From positions 15,606 through 79,605 of the forward strand of contig JBDHLD010000011.1 of the NCBI GenBank assembly GCA_039586035.1: a stretch of 64,000 nucleotides of DNA, in the 5' to 3' direction. A program made the translations under genes and the position numbers. Positions 1 through 8,416 of this stretch are shown one piece after another (the first letter of the stretch is position 1; every line of letters starts with the position of its first letter). Below the pieces are notes generated by a model, which saw only the letters and a list, made by a program, of their open reading frames with translations, had not been told where the DNA came from and did no database searches. The DNA is from JBDHHQ01 sp039586035. Lineage in GTDB: Bacteria; Gemmatimonadota; Gemmatimonadetes; Longimicrobiales; Gaopeijiaceae.

Positions 1-1
1 G

Positions 2-871
2 GCCGTGAACGTCCGCAAGGTGAAGCGGGCCGTTCAGGGCATCGTGGACCAGGTCCTGTCCAACGAGCCATCGCTGGTGGCCATGACCACCCTCCGCGAC
101 TTCGACGAGTACACGTTCACCCACTCGGTCAACGTGTGCATCTTCAGCGTGGTCATCGGACAGCGTCTGGGGCTGACGCGCCTCCAGCTCTACGAGCTCG
201 GGCTGGGCGCCCTGTTCCACGACGTCGGGAAGATGAAGATGGACCCCGCGCTCATCAACAAGACCGGGGCCCTCGATGACGAGGAGTGGGCGCAGATGAG
301 GGAGCACCCCACCGAGGGCCTTCTCCTGCTCTTCAAGCTACACGGCTTCGCGGATGTGCCGTACCGTCAGATGCTCACGGCCTACGAGCATCACATGAAG
401 GTGGACGCGTCCGGCTACCCGGCGAACAAGCGGGCGCGACTGCCCAGCCTCTTCTCCAGGATCGTAGCCGTTGCCGATTCCTTCGACGCGGCGACCTCGG
501 TTCGCAGCTATCAGTACGAGCCCTGGCCCCCCGACGAAGTCCTCAAGGAGATGCGCGACAACCCGAGCAGAGGGCTGGATCCACTCCTGGTCAAGGCGCT
601 GATCAACGCCACGGGGGTCTATCCGGTGGGGACGCTGGTGATTCTGGACACGCTCGAGCTCGCGGTCGTCGTGCAGTCCAACCCGAACCTGGACATGCTG
701 CATCAACCCGTAGTGAAGGTCATCTCCGACGCGGTGGGGGTCCCCCTGGCCGAGCCCCGCACGCTGGACCTGTCCGAGTCGGATCCCGTGACCGGCGACC
801 CCTTGCGCGCCATCATCAAGACCACGGACGCCAACAAGTACGGCGTACGCGTGGCGGACTACCTCGTCTGA
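2..871 (+). CDS. HD-GYP domain phosphodiesterase (5' end cut by window)
   Basis: Likely cyclic-di-GMP phosphodiesterase of the HD-GYP family. Counting from the GTG at position 5, the HD pair lies in FHDVGK (residues 71-76), followed by a conserved HP at 101-102, a double His at 129-130 and the GYP triplet at 137-139, in the family's usual order. No ribosome binding site can be seen because the window starts here, and the frame is open to the edge. The first residues read like the middle of such a protein, so an N-terminal part is probably missing. After the HD-GYP core there is a C-terminal extension of about 100 residues without a recognised motif. The stop lies 19 bases before trpA, so the two may be co-transcribed. 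Confidence 0.85.
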   Translation, partial: AVNVRKVKRAVQGIVDQVLSNEPSLVAMTTLRDFDEYTFTHSVNVCIFSVVIGQRLGLTRLQLYELGLGALFHDVGKMKMDPALINKTGALDDEEWAQMREHPTEGLLLLFKLHGFADVPYRQMLTAYEHHMKVDASGYPANKRARLPSLFSRIVAVADSFDAATSVRSYQYEPWPPDEVLKEMRDNPSRGLDPLLVKALINATGVYPVGTLVILDTLELAVVVQSNPNLDMLHQPVVKVISDAVGVPLAEPRTLDLSESDPVTGDPLRAIIKTTDANKYGVRVADYLV

Positions 872-890
872 CTCCAAGCCCCCACCTGCC

Positions 891-1700
891 ATGAGCGCCC
901 CCGACGCCCGCTTGGCCCGGGCCTTCGCCTCCAGGACCGAAGCCGGCCAGGCTGCCCTCGTGCCGTACGTCACAGCCGGCTATCCGGACGGGGCGTCGAC
1001 CGCCCGACTGCTTCTGGGCCTGGCCGATGCCGGGGCGGACGTCATCGAGCTGGGCATTCCATTCAGTGACCCGGTGGCGGACGGACCGACCATACAGGCC
1101 GCTTCCTTCGCGGCGCTGTCGGCCGGGATGACCCTCGCCCGCGCGCTCTCCCTGCTCCGGGAGTTCCGGGCGAGGCGCGACACGCCAGTGGTGGTCTTCT
1201 CCTACCTGAACCCGGTGATGCGCTACGGGATGCAGTCGTTCCTGGCCGAGGCCGCGGAGGCGGGGGCCGACGGCCTTCTCCTCACCGACCTACCCGTTGG
1301 CGCCGACCCTGCCCTCGAGGCCCAAATCGATGCGTCGGGTCTGGCGCTGATCCGGCTGATCGCGCCTACGACGTCCGGCGACCGGCTCCGACGCATCGTG
1401 CAGGACGCCCGCGGGTTCCTCTACTACATCTCGCGCACCGGCGTGACCGGGGCGCGGCAGGACCTCCGGTCCGAGCTGACGCGGGAGGTGACGGCCATTC
1501 GCCGGGTGGCCTCCCTGCCCATCGCCGTGGGATTCGGGATCTCGACACCCGAGCAGGCGTCACGCGTCGCAGCCGTGGCGGATGGCGTGGTCGTGGGGAG
1601 CGCCCTGGTGCGGGCCCTGGAGGCCGGGGGAATAGACGGCGCGGTCAGATTCTGTCAGTCCCTGCGCGACGGCATGGACGGAGTGACGCCGCCGCGGTGA
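891..1700 (+). CDS. trpA: Tryptophan synthase alpha chain
   Basis: Catalyses the aldol cleavage of indole-3-glycerol phosphate to indole and glyceraldehyde 3-phosphate, the first half-reaction of tryptophan synthase. The 269-residue length is typical. The TIM-barrel motif ELGIPFSDPVADGP holds the two catalytic acids, Glu53 and Asp64 (Glu49 and Asp60 in E. coli). YISRTGVTGAR and the late GFGIS phosphate-binding loop are also present. It starts at ATG 19 bases after the HD-GYP gene, without an obvious Shine-Dalgarno. No trpB or other trp gene is in the window, so the partner subunit must be upstream or elsewhere. Confidence 0.96.
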   Translation: MSAPDARLARAFASRTEAGQAALVPYVTAGYPDGASTARLLLGLADAGADVIELGIPFSDPVADGPTIQAASFAALSAGMTLARALSLLREFRARRDTPVVVFSYLNPVMRYGMQSFLAEAAEAGADGLLLTDLPVGADPALEAQIDASGLALIRLIAPTTSGDRLRRIVQDARGFLYYISRTGVTGARQDLRSELTREVTAIRRVASLPIAVGFGISTPEQASRVAAVADGVVVGSALVRALEAGGIDGAVRFCQSLRDGMDGVTPPR

Positions 1701-1837
1701 AGGGCTGAAGGCCCGCTCGTCCTCCCCTGGGTCGCTGCACCGATGCGGCGACGCCTCCCCGGCGTGCCGGATCCAACGGAGAGGGCGACGCGAGATCGGC
1801 CGTGGGGGCCGCGGACCTTTGGAGCTCGATCCGCTCG

Positions 1838-3508
1838 TCAGGGCGCCGAGCCTTCGGCAGCGAGCCGTCGCTCCAGCTCCGGGTCCGGGGTAACGAACAC
1901 CGTCTTCACCCGATCCAGGACGACCGTTCCCCGAGGCGCTTTGCGGGGCTTTCGCACGTACTTGCGGCGGGTCCAGTCCACTGGGACGGTGCCCGACGTG
2001 CGGGCCCTGGAGGCCAGCGCCGCCAGGACCGCCGCTTCCTCCAGGTCCCGGGCAGGAGGACTCTCCGGCGCCGTCCACCGGAGAATCACGTGGGCGCCCG
2101 CGGCGTGTCGAGCGTGGAGCCAAACGTCGTTCGGGGTCGAGTGGTGGAACGTCAGATCGTCATTCCAACGGGCGCCCCGGCCGACGCGGATCTCCAGTCC
2201 TCCGGAGCTTCGGTACGTGCGGTAGGGAAGCGTAGGGCCGGTGTCCTGGCGCCGGTCCGGAGCGGTCCGTGCCGGAACCGCCGACAGGATCTCCGCCTCG
2301 GTCGCCTCGCCGCTTCGTGCCCTGAGCAGAAGCCTGTCCAGCCGCTCGAGATCGGCGTCGGCCTTCTCGAGGAGGGTGGGGATGCGCTCCGCCGCGCGCT
2401 TGGCCCTGGACGCCTCGCGGTAGTAGGCCTGGGCGTTGTCGGCCGCAGTCAGGGCAGGATCGAGCTCGACGGTCACCGGCTCTCCGCCGAAGTCGCGGAG
2501 CGCTACGGACGACGCTCCGGCCGGGATCTCACGGAGACGGGCCAGCAGCAGGTCACCGATCAGCCGGGCGGCGGTTCCGTCACGCGCCCGCTCGCGCTGC
2601 CGCTCCAGCTCCGCCACCCGCTTCCGGGCCCGTCGTGCTGCGGTGGCCAGAGCTTCCAGGAGGTCGGAGGGCACGGCGGCCGCCTGGGCCCCGGGGCCCG
2701 CGTCGATCGAAGCGGTCGCTTCGTGGAAGGCGTCCAGCAGGGTCTCGCAACGGTGGCCGTCCAGGTGGGGCAGCTCGCAGGGGTAGGGTTGAGGACCGTG
2801 GGGGCAGAGGAGCAACCAGCCATGCTCGTGCACGCCATCGCGGAGCCCTCGCCAAGCCTCGTATCCGCGCTCGAGCCGGGCGGCCGGGTCGCCGGCGTTC
2901 CCGCCGGATGGCTCCAGCAGGGAGGGAGCGTTCAGGGGGGAGGTATAGGCCACGTGGCGCAGCAACGTCCCCTTCAGCTTTCCGGCCGGCGCCGTGCCGA
3001 GGATCTCCTGCCACCGCACGAGCGAGATGGGCTCCAGCGCGCCCTCACGCTCCGAGGGAGCGGGAGGCACGTACCGGGCCCCCACGCGGAGGGAGCGGTC
3101 TCCCGCCGACCGAGTCCACAGGGCGTGGCGTACGACTCCGCTGTCGTCCTCGACGACCAGGGCGTTCCACTGATTGGTCATGAGCTCCACCACGACGCTG
3201 AGCCGCACCGGCCGGCCCCGGACGCGGCGGAGCCGGAAGCGCAACACACGGTCGTCCGGGGACGCCGCGACGGAGCGCAGTCGAGCCGGGAGCGGGCGGG
3301 CGTCGGCTACGGGCTCCCAAGCTTCCTGGAGGCTCACGTCGCCCCGTTCCGGATGGAGGCGGAAGACCAGCGTGGCTTCGCGGAAGTAGAGCAGCAATGT
3401 CCGGGCGGCGTGGTCCAGGTAGACGGAGCGGAGTCGCGCCCCAGCGAGCCGCTCCTCCAGCTCCGCCGCCAACGCACGCACCAGAACGGAATCCCAGCGG
3501 ATGGACAT
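1838..3508 (-). CDS. rqcH: NFACT-family protein RqcH (ribosome quality control; FbpA/Rqc2 homologue)
   Basis: Bacterial Rqc2 homologue, known in Bacillus to bind stalled 50S subunits and recruit tRNA-Ala to add C-terminal alanine tails that mark incomplete chains for degradation. The 556 residues show the NFACT-N start (VRALAAELEERLAGARL), a coiled-coil-like middle rich in Arg, Glu and Ala, and a C-terminal NFACT-R domain with PNDVWLHARHAAGAHVIL at about residues 440-460. The gene is convergent with trpA and divergent from panB, so it is probably a single-gene unit. Older annotations call such proteins fibronectin-binding protein A. Family assignment is firm; the alanine-tailing role is inferred from homologues. 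Confidence 0.9.
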   Translation of the reverse strand: MSIRWDSVLVRALAAELEERLAGARLRSVYLDHAARTLLLYFREATLVFRLHPERGDVSLQEAWEPVADARPLPARLRSVAASPDDRVLRFRLRRVRGRPVRLSVVVELMTNQWNALVVEDDSGVVRHALWTRSAGDRSLRVGARYVPPAPSEREGALEPISLVRWQEILGTAPAGKLKGTLLRHVAYTSPLNAPSLLEPSGGNAGDPAARLERGYEAWRGLRDGVHEHGWLLLCPHGPQPYPCELPHLDGHRCETLLDAFHEATASIDAGPGAQAAAVPSDLLEALATAARRARKRVAELERQRERARDGTAARLIGDLLLARLREIPAGASSVALRDFGGEPVTVELDPALTAADNAQAYYREASRAKRAAERIPTLLEKADADLERLDRLLLRARSGEATEAEILSAVPARTAPDRRQDTGPTLPYRTYRSSGGLEIRVGRGARWNDDLTFHHSTPNDVWLHARHAAGAHVILRWTAPESPPARDLEEAAVLAALASRARTSGTVPVDWTRRKYVRKPRKAPRGTVVLDRVKTVFVTPDPELERRLAAEGSAP

Positions 3509-3583
3509 GTCGGCAAGCTAGCGAGAGCCGCGCCTCCGGCGCACCCGCTCCCGAAACACTACCCCCTCATTATATTCAGCGCC

Positions 3584-4420
3584 GTGTCCACGCCAGCCGA
3601 TCCGCCCCGCAAGAGAGCCAACGTCCGCCGCTTCAGCGAAATGAAGCACGACGGTGAGAAGATCGTGGCGCTCACCGCGTACGACGTGCTCTTCGCCCGC
3701 CTCCTGGAAGAAGCGGGTGTCGACCTCATTCTCGTGGGCGACTCCCTGGGTCAGGTCGTCCTCGGCTACGAGTCCACGGTGCCGGTGACGATGGACGAGA
3801 TGATCCACCACGCCAAGGCGGTGCGCCGGGGGGCGCCCCGCACCTTCGTGGTCATGGACCTGCCGTTCATGACGTACCAGGTATCGCCCCGGCAGGCCCT
3901 GAGGAACGCGGGTCGGGCGTTGAAGGAAGCCGGCGTGGAGGCGGTGAAGCTGGAGGGTGGTGGGGCGGAGACGTGTCGGAGCGTCTCCTCCCTCGTGGCG
4001 GCGGGCATCCCGGTCGTGGGTCACCTGGGTCTCACGCCCCAATCCGTGCACGCCATCGGGGGATACCGTGTCCAGGGACGGGGCCCCCTCGAGGCCCGGC
4101 GGTTGCTGGAGCAGGCGGCGGCCCTCCAGGAGGCCGGCTGCTTCGCGCTGGTCCTCGAGCTCATTCCGGCCGAGCTCGCCAGTGAGGTCACGAGCTCGCT
4201 GGAGATCCCCACCATCGGCATCGGCGCTGGGCCGGGTTGTGATGGCCAGGTGCTGGTCACGCATGACGCGTTGGGGCTCACCCCGGGCTTTCAGCCGCGC
4301 TTCCTCAAGCGGTTCGCCGAGCTCGGCGACCGAGCCCGCGACGGCATTGCGGCCTACGCGCAGGAGGTGCGTGCGGGCGCCTACCCCGGGCCGGATCACG
4401 CCTTCACGGTTGAGCCATGA
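3584..4420 (+). CDS. panB: 3-methyl-2-oxobutanoate hydroxymethyltransferase
   Basis: First committed step of pantothenate synthesis: transfers a hydroxymethyl group from methylene-THF to 2-oxoisovalerate. The 278 residues include LTAYD, the metal-site segment LVGDSLG, MDLPFMTYQ, and VLELIPAEL followed by IGIGAGPGCDGQ near the C terminus, all family hallmarks. The frame is open far upstream, opposite rqcH, but family similarity begins at the GTG at 3584. No Shine-Dalgarno is visible there. A TATATT hexamer sits 7 bases before the start, which would suit a leaderless mRNA. The stop overlaps the panC ATG (ATGA), so translation of the two is probably coupled. Confidence 0.95.
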   Translation: MSTPADPPRKRANVRRFSEMKHDGEKIVALTAYDVLFARLLEEAGVDLILVGDSLGQVVLGYESTVPVTMDEMIHHAKAVRRGAPRTFVVMDLPFMTYQVSPRQALRNAGRALKEAGVEAVKLEGGGAETCRSVSSLVAAGIPVVGHLGLTPQSVHAIGGYRVQGRGPLEARRLLEQAAALQEAGCFALVLELIPAELASEVTSSLEIPTIGIGAGPGCDGQVLVTHDALGLTPGFQPRFLKRFAELGDRARDGIAAYAQEVRAGAYPGPDHAFTVEP

Positions 4421-5262
4421 GGCGAGTCGAGTCCCCTACCGAGCTGCGCCGAGCGGTGGCGGACATCCGGCGGCAGGGCCGAACGCTGGCTCTGGTCCCC
4501 ACGATGGGCTCCCTTCACGAGGGCCACCTCAGCCTCGTCGACCTCGCCCGCCGTCGCGCCGACGCCGCAGCGCTGTCCGTCTTCGTCAATCCGACACAAT
4601 TCGGGCCCGACGAGGACTTGGCCGACTACCCTCGGGACCTCGACCGCGACCTGGAGCTGGCCAGGGCCCGGGGCGTCGATCTGGCCTTCACGCCGGACGC
4701 CCGGTCGATGTATCCCGACGGCACGCCAGAAGTGACGGTGCACCCGGGGGCCATGGGCGAACGGCTGTGCGGCGCCTCCCGGCCGGGTCACTTCGGCGGA
4801 GTCCTCACTGTCGTGGCCAAGCTATTCGGGCTCTTCAGGCCCGACGTGGCCGTCTTCGGTCGGAAGGACTTCCAACAGGGCGTGCTCATTCGCCGCATGG
4901 CATACGACCTCGACATGGCCGTGCGTGTGGAGTTGGGGCCCATCGCCCGAGAGGACGACGGACTGGCAATGAGCTCCCGAAACAGCTATCTGGACGCCGA
5001 GCAGCGAGGGGAGGCGCCCCGGCTGTACGACGCCCTCCAGGAAGCGAAGCGGATGTTCAAAGCCGGAGAGACGGACGCGCGAGCCCTGCTCCGCGCTGTT
5101 CGTCAGGCCGTCGCGCGCTCGCCCCTCCTGACGCTCCAGTACGCTGAGATCGTCGATCCGGAAACCCTCGAGCCCCTCGATCCCGTAGGGCCGGGGGCGG
5201 TCCTCGCTCTTGCGGCCTTCTGTGGTGAGACCCGCCTCATCGACAATACGGAGCTCGCTTGA
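4417..5262 (+). CDS. panC: Pantoate--beta-alanine ligase
   Basis: Condenses pantoate and beta-alanine with ATP to give pantothenate. The 281-residue length is usual. The HIGH-like nucleotide motif appears as GSLHEGHLS (His34, His37), with FVNPTQFGPDEDL after it and the KMSKS-like segment GLAMSSRNSYL near residue 188. It overlaps panB by four bases (ATGA) and ends in the first base of the yqeK ATG, so it sits inside a translationally coupled run. Aspartate decarboxylase (panD) is not seen nearby. Confidence 0.96.
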   Translation: MRRVESPTELRRAVADIRRQGRTLALVPTMGSLHEGHLSLVDLARRRADAAALSVFVNPTQFGPDEDLADYPRDLDRDLELARARGVDLAFTPDARSMYPDGTPEVTVHPGAMGERLCGASRPGHFGGVLTVVAKLFGLFRPDVAVFGRKDFQQGVLIRRMAYDLDMAVRVELGPIAREDDGLAMSSRNSYLDAEQRGEAPRLYDALQEAKRMFKAGETDARALLRAVRQAVARSPLLTLQYAEIVDPETLEPLDPVGPGAVLALAAFCGETRLIDNTELA

Positions 5263-5867
5263 TGGAGAGCCTTCACCCCGTCGTCCGGGAGGCGGCTGCG
5301 GGTCAGCTGCCGGTCTGGGCCCAGGCCGGTGAGGCCCGGCGGGCTCACATCGAGCGCGTGGCGTCGCTGCTGCGGGAGTGGGCGGTCGTCCGGGGCGAGT
5401 CACGCCGGGACGTGGCCCGATGGACGGCGACTGGGTATCTCCATGACGCGCTGCGGGGCGCTGAGCACGAGGAGCTGCGACACCTGGTTCCCGAAGCGAT
5501 GGCCGAGCTGCCGGGGAAGATCCTGCACGGGCCCGCGGCGGCGGCGCTGCTGAGGCGGGACGGGGTGGACGACGAGGAGCTCCTCCAGGCGGTCGCGTAC
5601 CACACCCTCGGGCATGCGGGATTCGGCGACCTGGGACTGGCGCTCTTCGCAGCGGATTTCCTGGAGCCGGGGCGTCGCTTTCACAACGAATGGCGCGCGG
5701 AGCTGGCAACCAGGATGCCCGGAGAGCTCGAGGAAGTAGTGCGGGAGATCCTGGCTGCTCGCATTCGGCACCTTCTGGACCGAGATCGGCCGGTGCGGCC
5801 GGAGACGATGGAGTTCTGGAACAAGATGACGTCGGGGCAGGCATGGGCGAGCGCCTCGGAGCTCTAG
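5262..5867 (+). CDS. yqeK: YqeK-like HD hydrolase (symmetrical Ap4A hydrolase family)
   Basis: Resembles YqeK, an HD-domain, metal-dependent hydrolase that cleaves diadenosine tetraphosphate symmetrically into two ADP. Counting from the ATG at 5262, His29 lies in the first helix, the HD pair in YLHDAL is at 61-62, and the conserved LHGPAAAALL, AVAYHTLG and ALFAADFLEPGR segments follow in order. A TTG one codon earlier (5259) is possible, but the ATG overlapping the panC stop is preferred. In many bacteria yqeK lies beside nadD and rsfS; here neither is present and a LytR_C gene follows, overlapping by 25 bases. Confidence 0.8.
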   Translation: MESLHPVVREAAAGQLPVWAQAGEARRAHIERVASLLREWAVVRGESRRDVARWTATGYLHDALRGAEHEELRHLVPEAMAELPGKILHGPAAAALLRRDGVDDEELLQAVAYHTLGHAGFGDLGLALFAADFLEPGRRFHNEWRAELATRMPGELEEVVREILAARIRHLLDRDRPVRPETMEFWNKMTSGQAWASASEL

Positions 5868-6352
5868 CGACGTTTCTGGTCATCCTGGCCGTGGGTGCCC
5901 TCCTGGGCTCCGGCGTGGCCCAGTGGTTCACCGCCTCGCGTAGCGCGGGATTCGTGGCGACCCCGGACTCGTTGGGGCGGGTCCGCGTGGAAGTGCGGAA
6001 CGCCGGTGGACGCGGAGGCATGGCTCGCGCCGCCACGGACCGGCTGAGGGACCTGGGGTTCGACGTGGTGTACTTCGGGAACGCCGACCGCTTCGACCAG
6101 GACTCGACGGTCGTGGTCGACAGGGTAGGAGACGTCGGGAAGGCGAGGGCGGTCGCGGACGCCCTGGGCGCCCACCGCGTCGTGAGCGAGCCCGATTCGA
6201 ACCTCTACCTCGACGTAACGGTGCTCCTGGGCTCGACCTGGGAGGCGCCCGTGGCCGCGGATCCGGGGGCCGAGGACGGCCGTCCGTGGTGGGACGTGGG
6301 CCATTGGTTCGACCGTGAAGCCGAGGAACCAGCGAACCGAAACGAGGGCTGA
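5843..6352 (+). CDS. Membrane-anchored protein with LytR C-terminal-like domain
   Basis: A 169-residue protein with one N-terminal membrane helix (about residues 7-27) and a periplasmic part that starts with VRVEVRNAGGRGGMARAA. This matches the start of the LytR_C domain, found at the end of LytR-CpsA-Psr cell-envelope proteins and also as a stand-alone domain. The catalytic LCP domain is absent, so this is an accessory or binding protein of unknown role. The ATG at 5843 lies inside the end of yqeK, and the stop overlaps the lepB start (TGATG), placing it in the pan-yqeK-lepB operon. The tail is acidic and Trp-rich. Confidence 0.7.
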   Translation: MGERLGALATFLVILAVGALLGSGVAQWFTASRSAGFVATPDSLGRVRVEVRNAGGRGGMARAATDRLRDLGFDVVYFGNADRFDQDSTVVVDRVGDVGKARAVADALGAHRVVSEPDSNLYLDVTVLLGSTWEAPVAADPGAEDGRPWWDVGHWFDREAEEPANRNEG

Positions 6353-7119
6353 TGCCCAGACCCAAGAAGTCGAAGAAGGCGAGCTCCGTACCCCGGACGC
6401 GGAAAGTGGCGGGGGAGGGCGATCAACCCCGGGCCGAGTCGGCCGGGGGAGCCTTGGAGTGGCTGAAGTCCCTGGGCGTAGCCCTGGTGCTCTTCCTGAT
6501 CCTGCGCACGTTCCTGATCCAGACGTTCGTGATTACCTCGGGCTCCATGGAGGATTCGCTGCTGGTAGGGGACTTCCTCATGGTCAACCGACTGGCGATG
6601 GGCAGCCGCATTCCGGGTACGGAGCTGCGGATCCCCGGCTACTCGCGGCCGGGTCGAGGCGAGATCCTGGTCTTCGATCCGCCGCACGAGGACGATCTGA
6701 TGCTGGTGAAGCGGCTCATCGGCATGCCTGGCGACACGCTGGAGATGCGCAACAAGGTCCTCTACAGAAACGGCGGCGCCCAGGAAGAGCCATACGTCCG
6801 GCACGTGGAAGACGGCGGAGATGACCGCCATCCCTGGATGGAATGGCAGAAGGACCACCTGGTCGGTGACATGGACCCGGAGTCGTACCGGCCGACGCGT
6901 GACAACTGGGGGCCCATCGTCATTCCCGAGGACCGGTACTTCATGTTGGGGGACAACCGCGACCGGAGCCTGGACTCACGCTATTGGGGTCTGCTCGAGC
7001 GCTGGCGCCTGGAAGGACGAGCGGTCTTCATCTACTTCAGCTACAACAAGGGGTCCTACCGGCCCTTCCCGTGGCTGAGAGAGGTCCGCTGGGGTCGCGT
7101 CGGCGATTTGATCCGGTGA
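6352..7119 (+). CDS. lepB: Signal peptidase I
   Basis: Membrane-bound serine protease that removes signal peptides from exported proteins. After a basic N-terminal tail of about 35 residues, one membrane helix (about 38-60) leads into the SGSM box with nucleophile Ser65. Lys120 in VKRLIGMPGD is the general base, and the GDNRDRSLDSRYWG box follows near residue 205. The 255-residue length is ordinary, with a lid-like insert (HVEDGGDDRHPWMEW) between the catalytic regions. It overlaps the preceding gene by one base and is probably last in that operon. Confidence 0.95.
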   Translation: MPRPKKSKKASSVPRTRKVAGEGDQPRAESAGGALEWLKSLGVALVLFLILRTFLIQTFVITSGSMEDSLLVGDFLMVNRLAMGSRIPGTELRIPGYSRPGRGEILVFDPPHEDDLMLVKRLIGMPGDTLEMRNKVLYRNGGAQEEPYVRHVEDGGDDRHPWMEWQKDHLVGDMDPESYRPTRDNWGPIVIPEDRYFMLGDNRDRSLDSRYWGLLERWRLEGRAVFIYFSYNKGSYRPFPWLREVRWGRVGDLIR

Positions 7120-7150
7120 GCGGTCGGCGAGTCCGCCCCCAGCCCCGCGG

Positions 7151-8035
7151 TTGAAGCCCGTGGACCCCACCTGGCCTTCTGGGCGCCCCGTCGCTGCGGA
7201 GGCCGGGGCGGTGTTCTGCGGGCTGGCCCGCAACTGTGCTCACTCCCTTCCCGCTCTGCTCGAGGTCGTGTCGGCCGCGGGTCGGGCCGTTGGCGACTGG
7301 GCGTACGTCCTGCTCGAGAGCGATTCGTACGACGCCACGGCCGCCGTCCTCCACGATTTCGACGACCGGACCGGCCGAGGAGTGGTGCGCAGCTACGGTC
7401 GTCTCCGCCGCCGATTTCCGTCCCGCAACGAGCGGCTCGCCTACCTGAGGAACGAGTACCTCCGGCTCTGTGAGGCGTCGGGGTACTTCGACCGCTTCCC
7501 CCTCTGCGTGGTGCTCGACCTCGACCGGGTCAACGAAAGGCTCGACCCCGCTCACCTGGCGAGCTTCCTCCGGGAGAGTCCACGCCACTGGGCCGGCTTG
7601 TTCGCCAACCAATCCGAGCGCTACTACGACGTCTGGGCCCTCCGGCACCCGGAGTGGAGTCCCGACGATTGCTGGGCCCGCGTGAAGAACCGCCCGGCTT
7701 CCATGAGCGAGAAGGACGCCGTGCGTCGATTCGTGGAGGCCCGGATGATCCGCGTCCCGTCGGACGGTGGGCGGATCGAGGTGGACAGCGCTTTCGGCGG
7801 GCTGGGCATCTACGACGTTGGCATGCTCAGAGGGTGTAGCTACCGAGGTGTCGCCGATGACGGGTCGCCGGTGTGCGAGCACGTCCCCATGCACGCGGAC
7901 ATCAGGGGCAAAGGAGGCCGGCTCTTCATCGAGCCGTCGCTCATCAACGGCAGCGGCGTCCAGGAGCACAAGGCCGCGGGTGCTCGTCGCGCCGTGGCGT
8001 GGTTGGGCAACGTGCTCCGCAGGAATCGCCCCTAG
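7151..8035 (+). CDS. Glycosyltransferase-like protein, CAP59/CMT1 mannosyltransferase type
   Basis: A 294-residue protein whose first half resembles the GT69-like family named after the fungal CAP59/CMT1 alpha-1,3-mannosyltransferase: FCGLARNCAHSLPALLEV, then YVLLESDSYDATAAVL, then RLAYLRNEYLRL. VVLDLDRVNER supplies a DxD-like acidic pair. There is no signal peptide or membrane helix, so it is probably cytosolic. The start is uncertain: TTG 7151 and GTG 7160 are both possible and neither has a clear Shine-Dalgarno. It lies 31 bases after lepB. Acceptor and donor sugar cannot be told from the sequence. Confidence 0.6.
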   Translation: MKPVDPTWPSGRPVAAEAGAVFCGLARNCAHSLPALLEVVSAAGRAVGDWAYVLLESDSYDATAAVLHDFDDRTGRGVVRSYGRLRRRFPSRNERLAYLRNEYLRLCEASGYFDRFPLCVVLDLDRVNERLDPAHLASFLRESPRHWAGLFANQSERYYDVWALRHPEWSPDDCWARVKNRPASMSEKDAVRRFVEARMIRVPSDGGRIEVDSAFGGLGIYDVGMLRGCSYRGVADDGSPVCEHVPMHADIRGKGGRLFIEPSLINGSGVQEHKAAGARRAVAWLGNVLRRNRP

Positions 8036-8416
8036 GCGACCTGGTGGTGTGGACGGTTCGGGCTGCGCTGCCCCGGAGAGGGCCGTTGCGCGCGCAGCCG
8101 TAATCGTGGCTCCTTCGTCCTGGGCGCTCCACTCGGATCGCGGCGCCTTCACGCCGGATCCGAGCCCTCCCCTGGGCAGCGCAGCCCGCACCGCCACCGA
8201 CGGTCGGCTAGCCGGGGTCGGCTGCGATCGGGGGGGGTCAGGATGCCGGGCCACAGAGCACGTTGTGGGTCGCGAGGTAGGGCGGGCGGGTGTCGTGGGC
8301 GCGACGGGCGATGGGCGGTCGCACCCTTGGGGACGGACCAACCCGCGCTGCGCGCGGCCGGTGTCTTCAGCAGTTGGCCCTACCTGCGGTCGGGCTGGGC
8401 GCGCGTCCCGCCCGCC
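8036..8416. other. Intergenic stretch with nested inverted repeats, no gene seen
   Basis: No coding frame here has family features. A 14-base arm GGGCTGCGCTGCCC (8060-8073) is repeated as its exact reverse complement at 8174-8187. Inside that pair lies a hairpin: CTCGGATC (8132-8139), a bulged G, CGGCG (8141-8145), loop CCTTCA, CGCCG, then GATCCGAG (8157-8164). The rest (8190-8416) is GC-rich without a recognisable signal. There is no T-run, so it is not a typical intrinsic terminator. It separates the plus-strand glycosyltransferase from the end of rlmN on the minus strand. Confidence 0.6.

Noticed and set aside
1802..3583. A long upstream extension of the panB frame
   Set aside because: It runs opposite rqcH and lacks similarity to PanB; the PanB fold begins at 3584.
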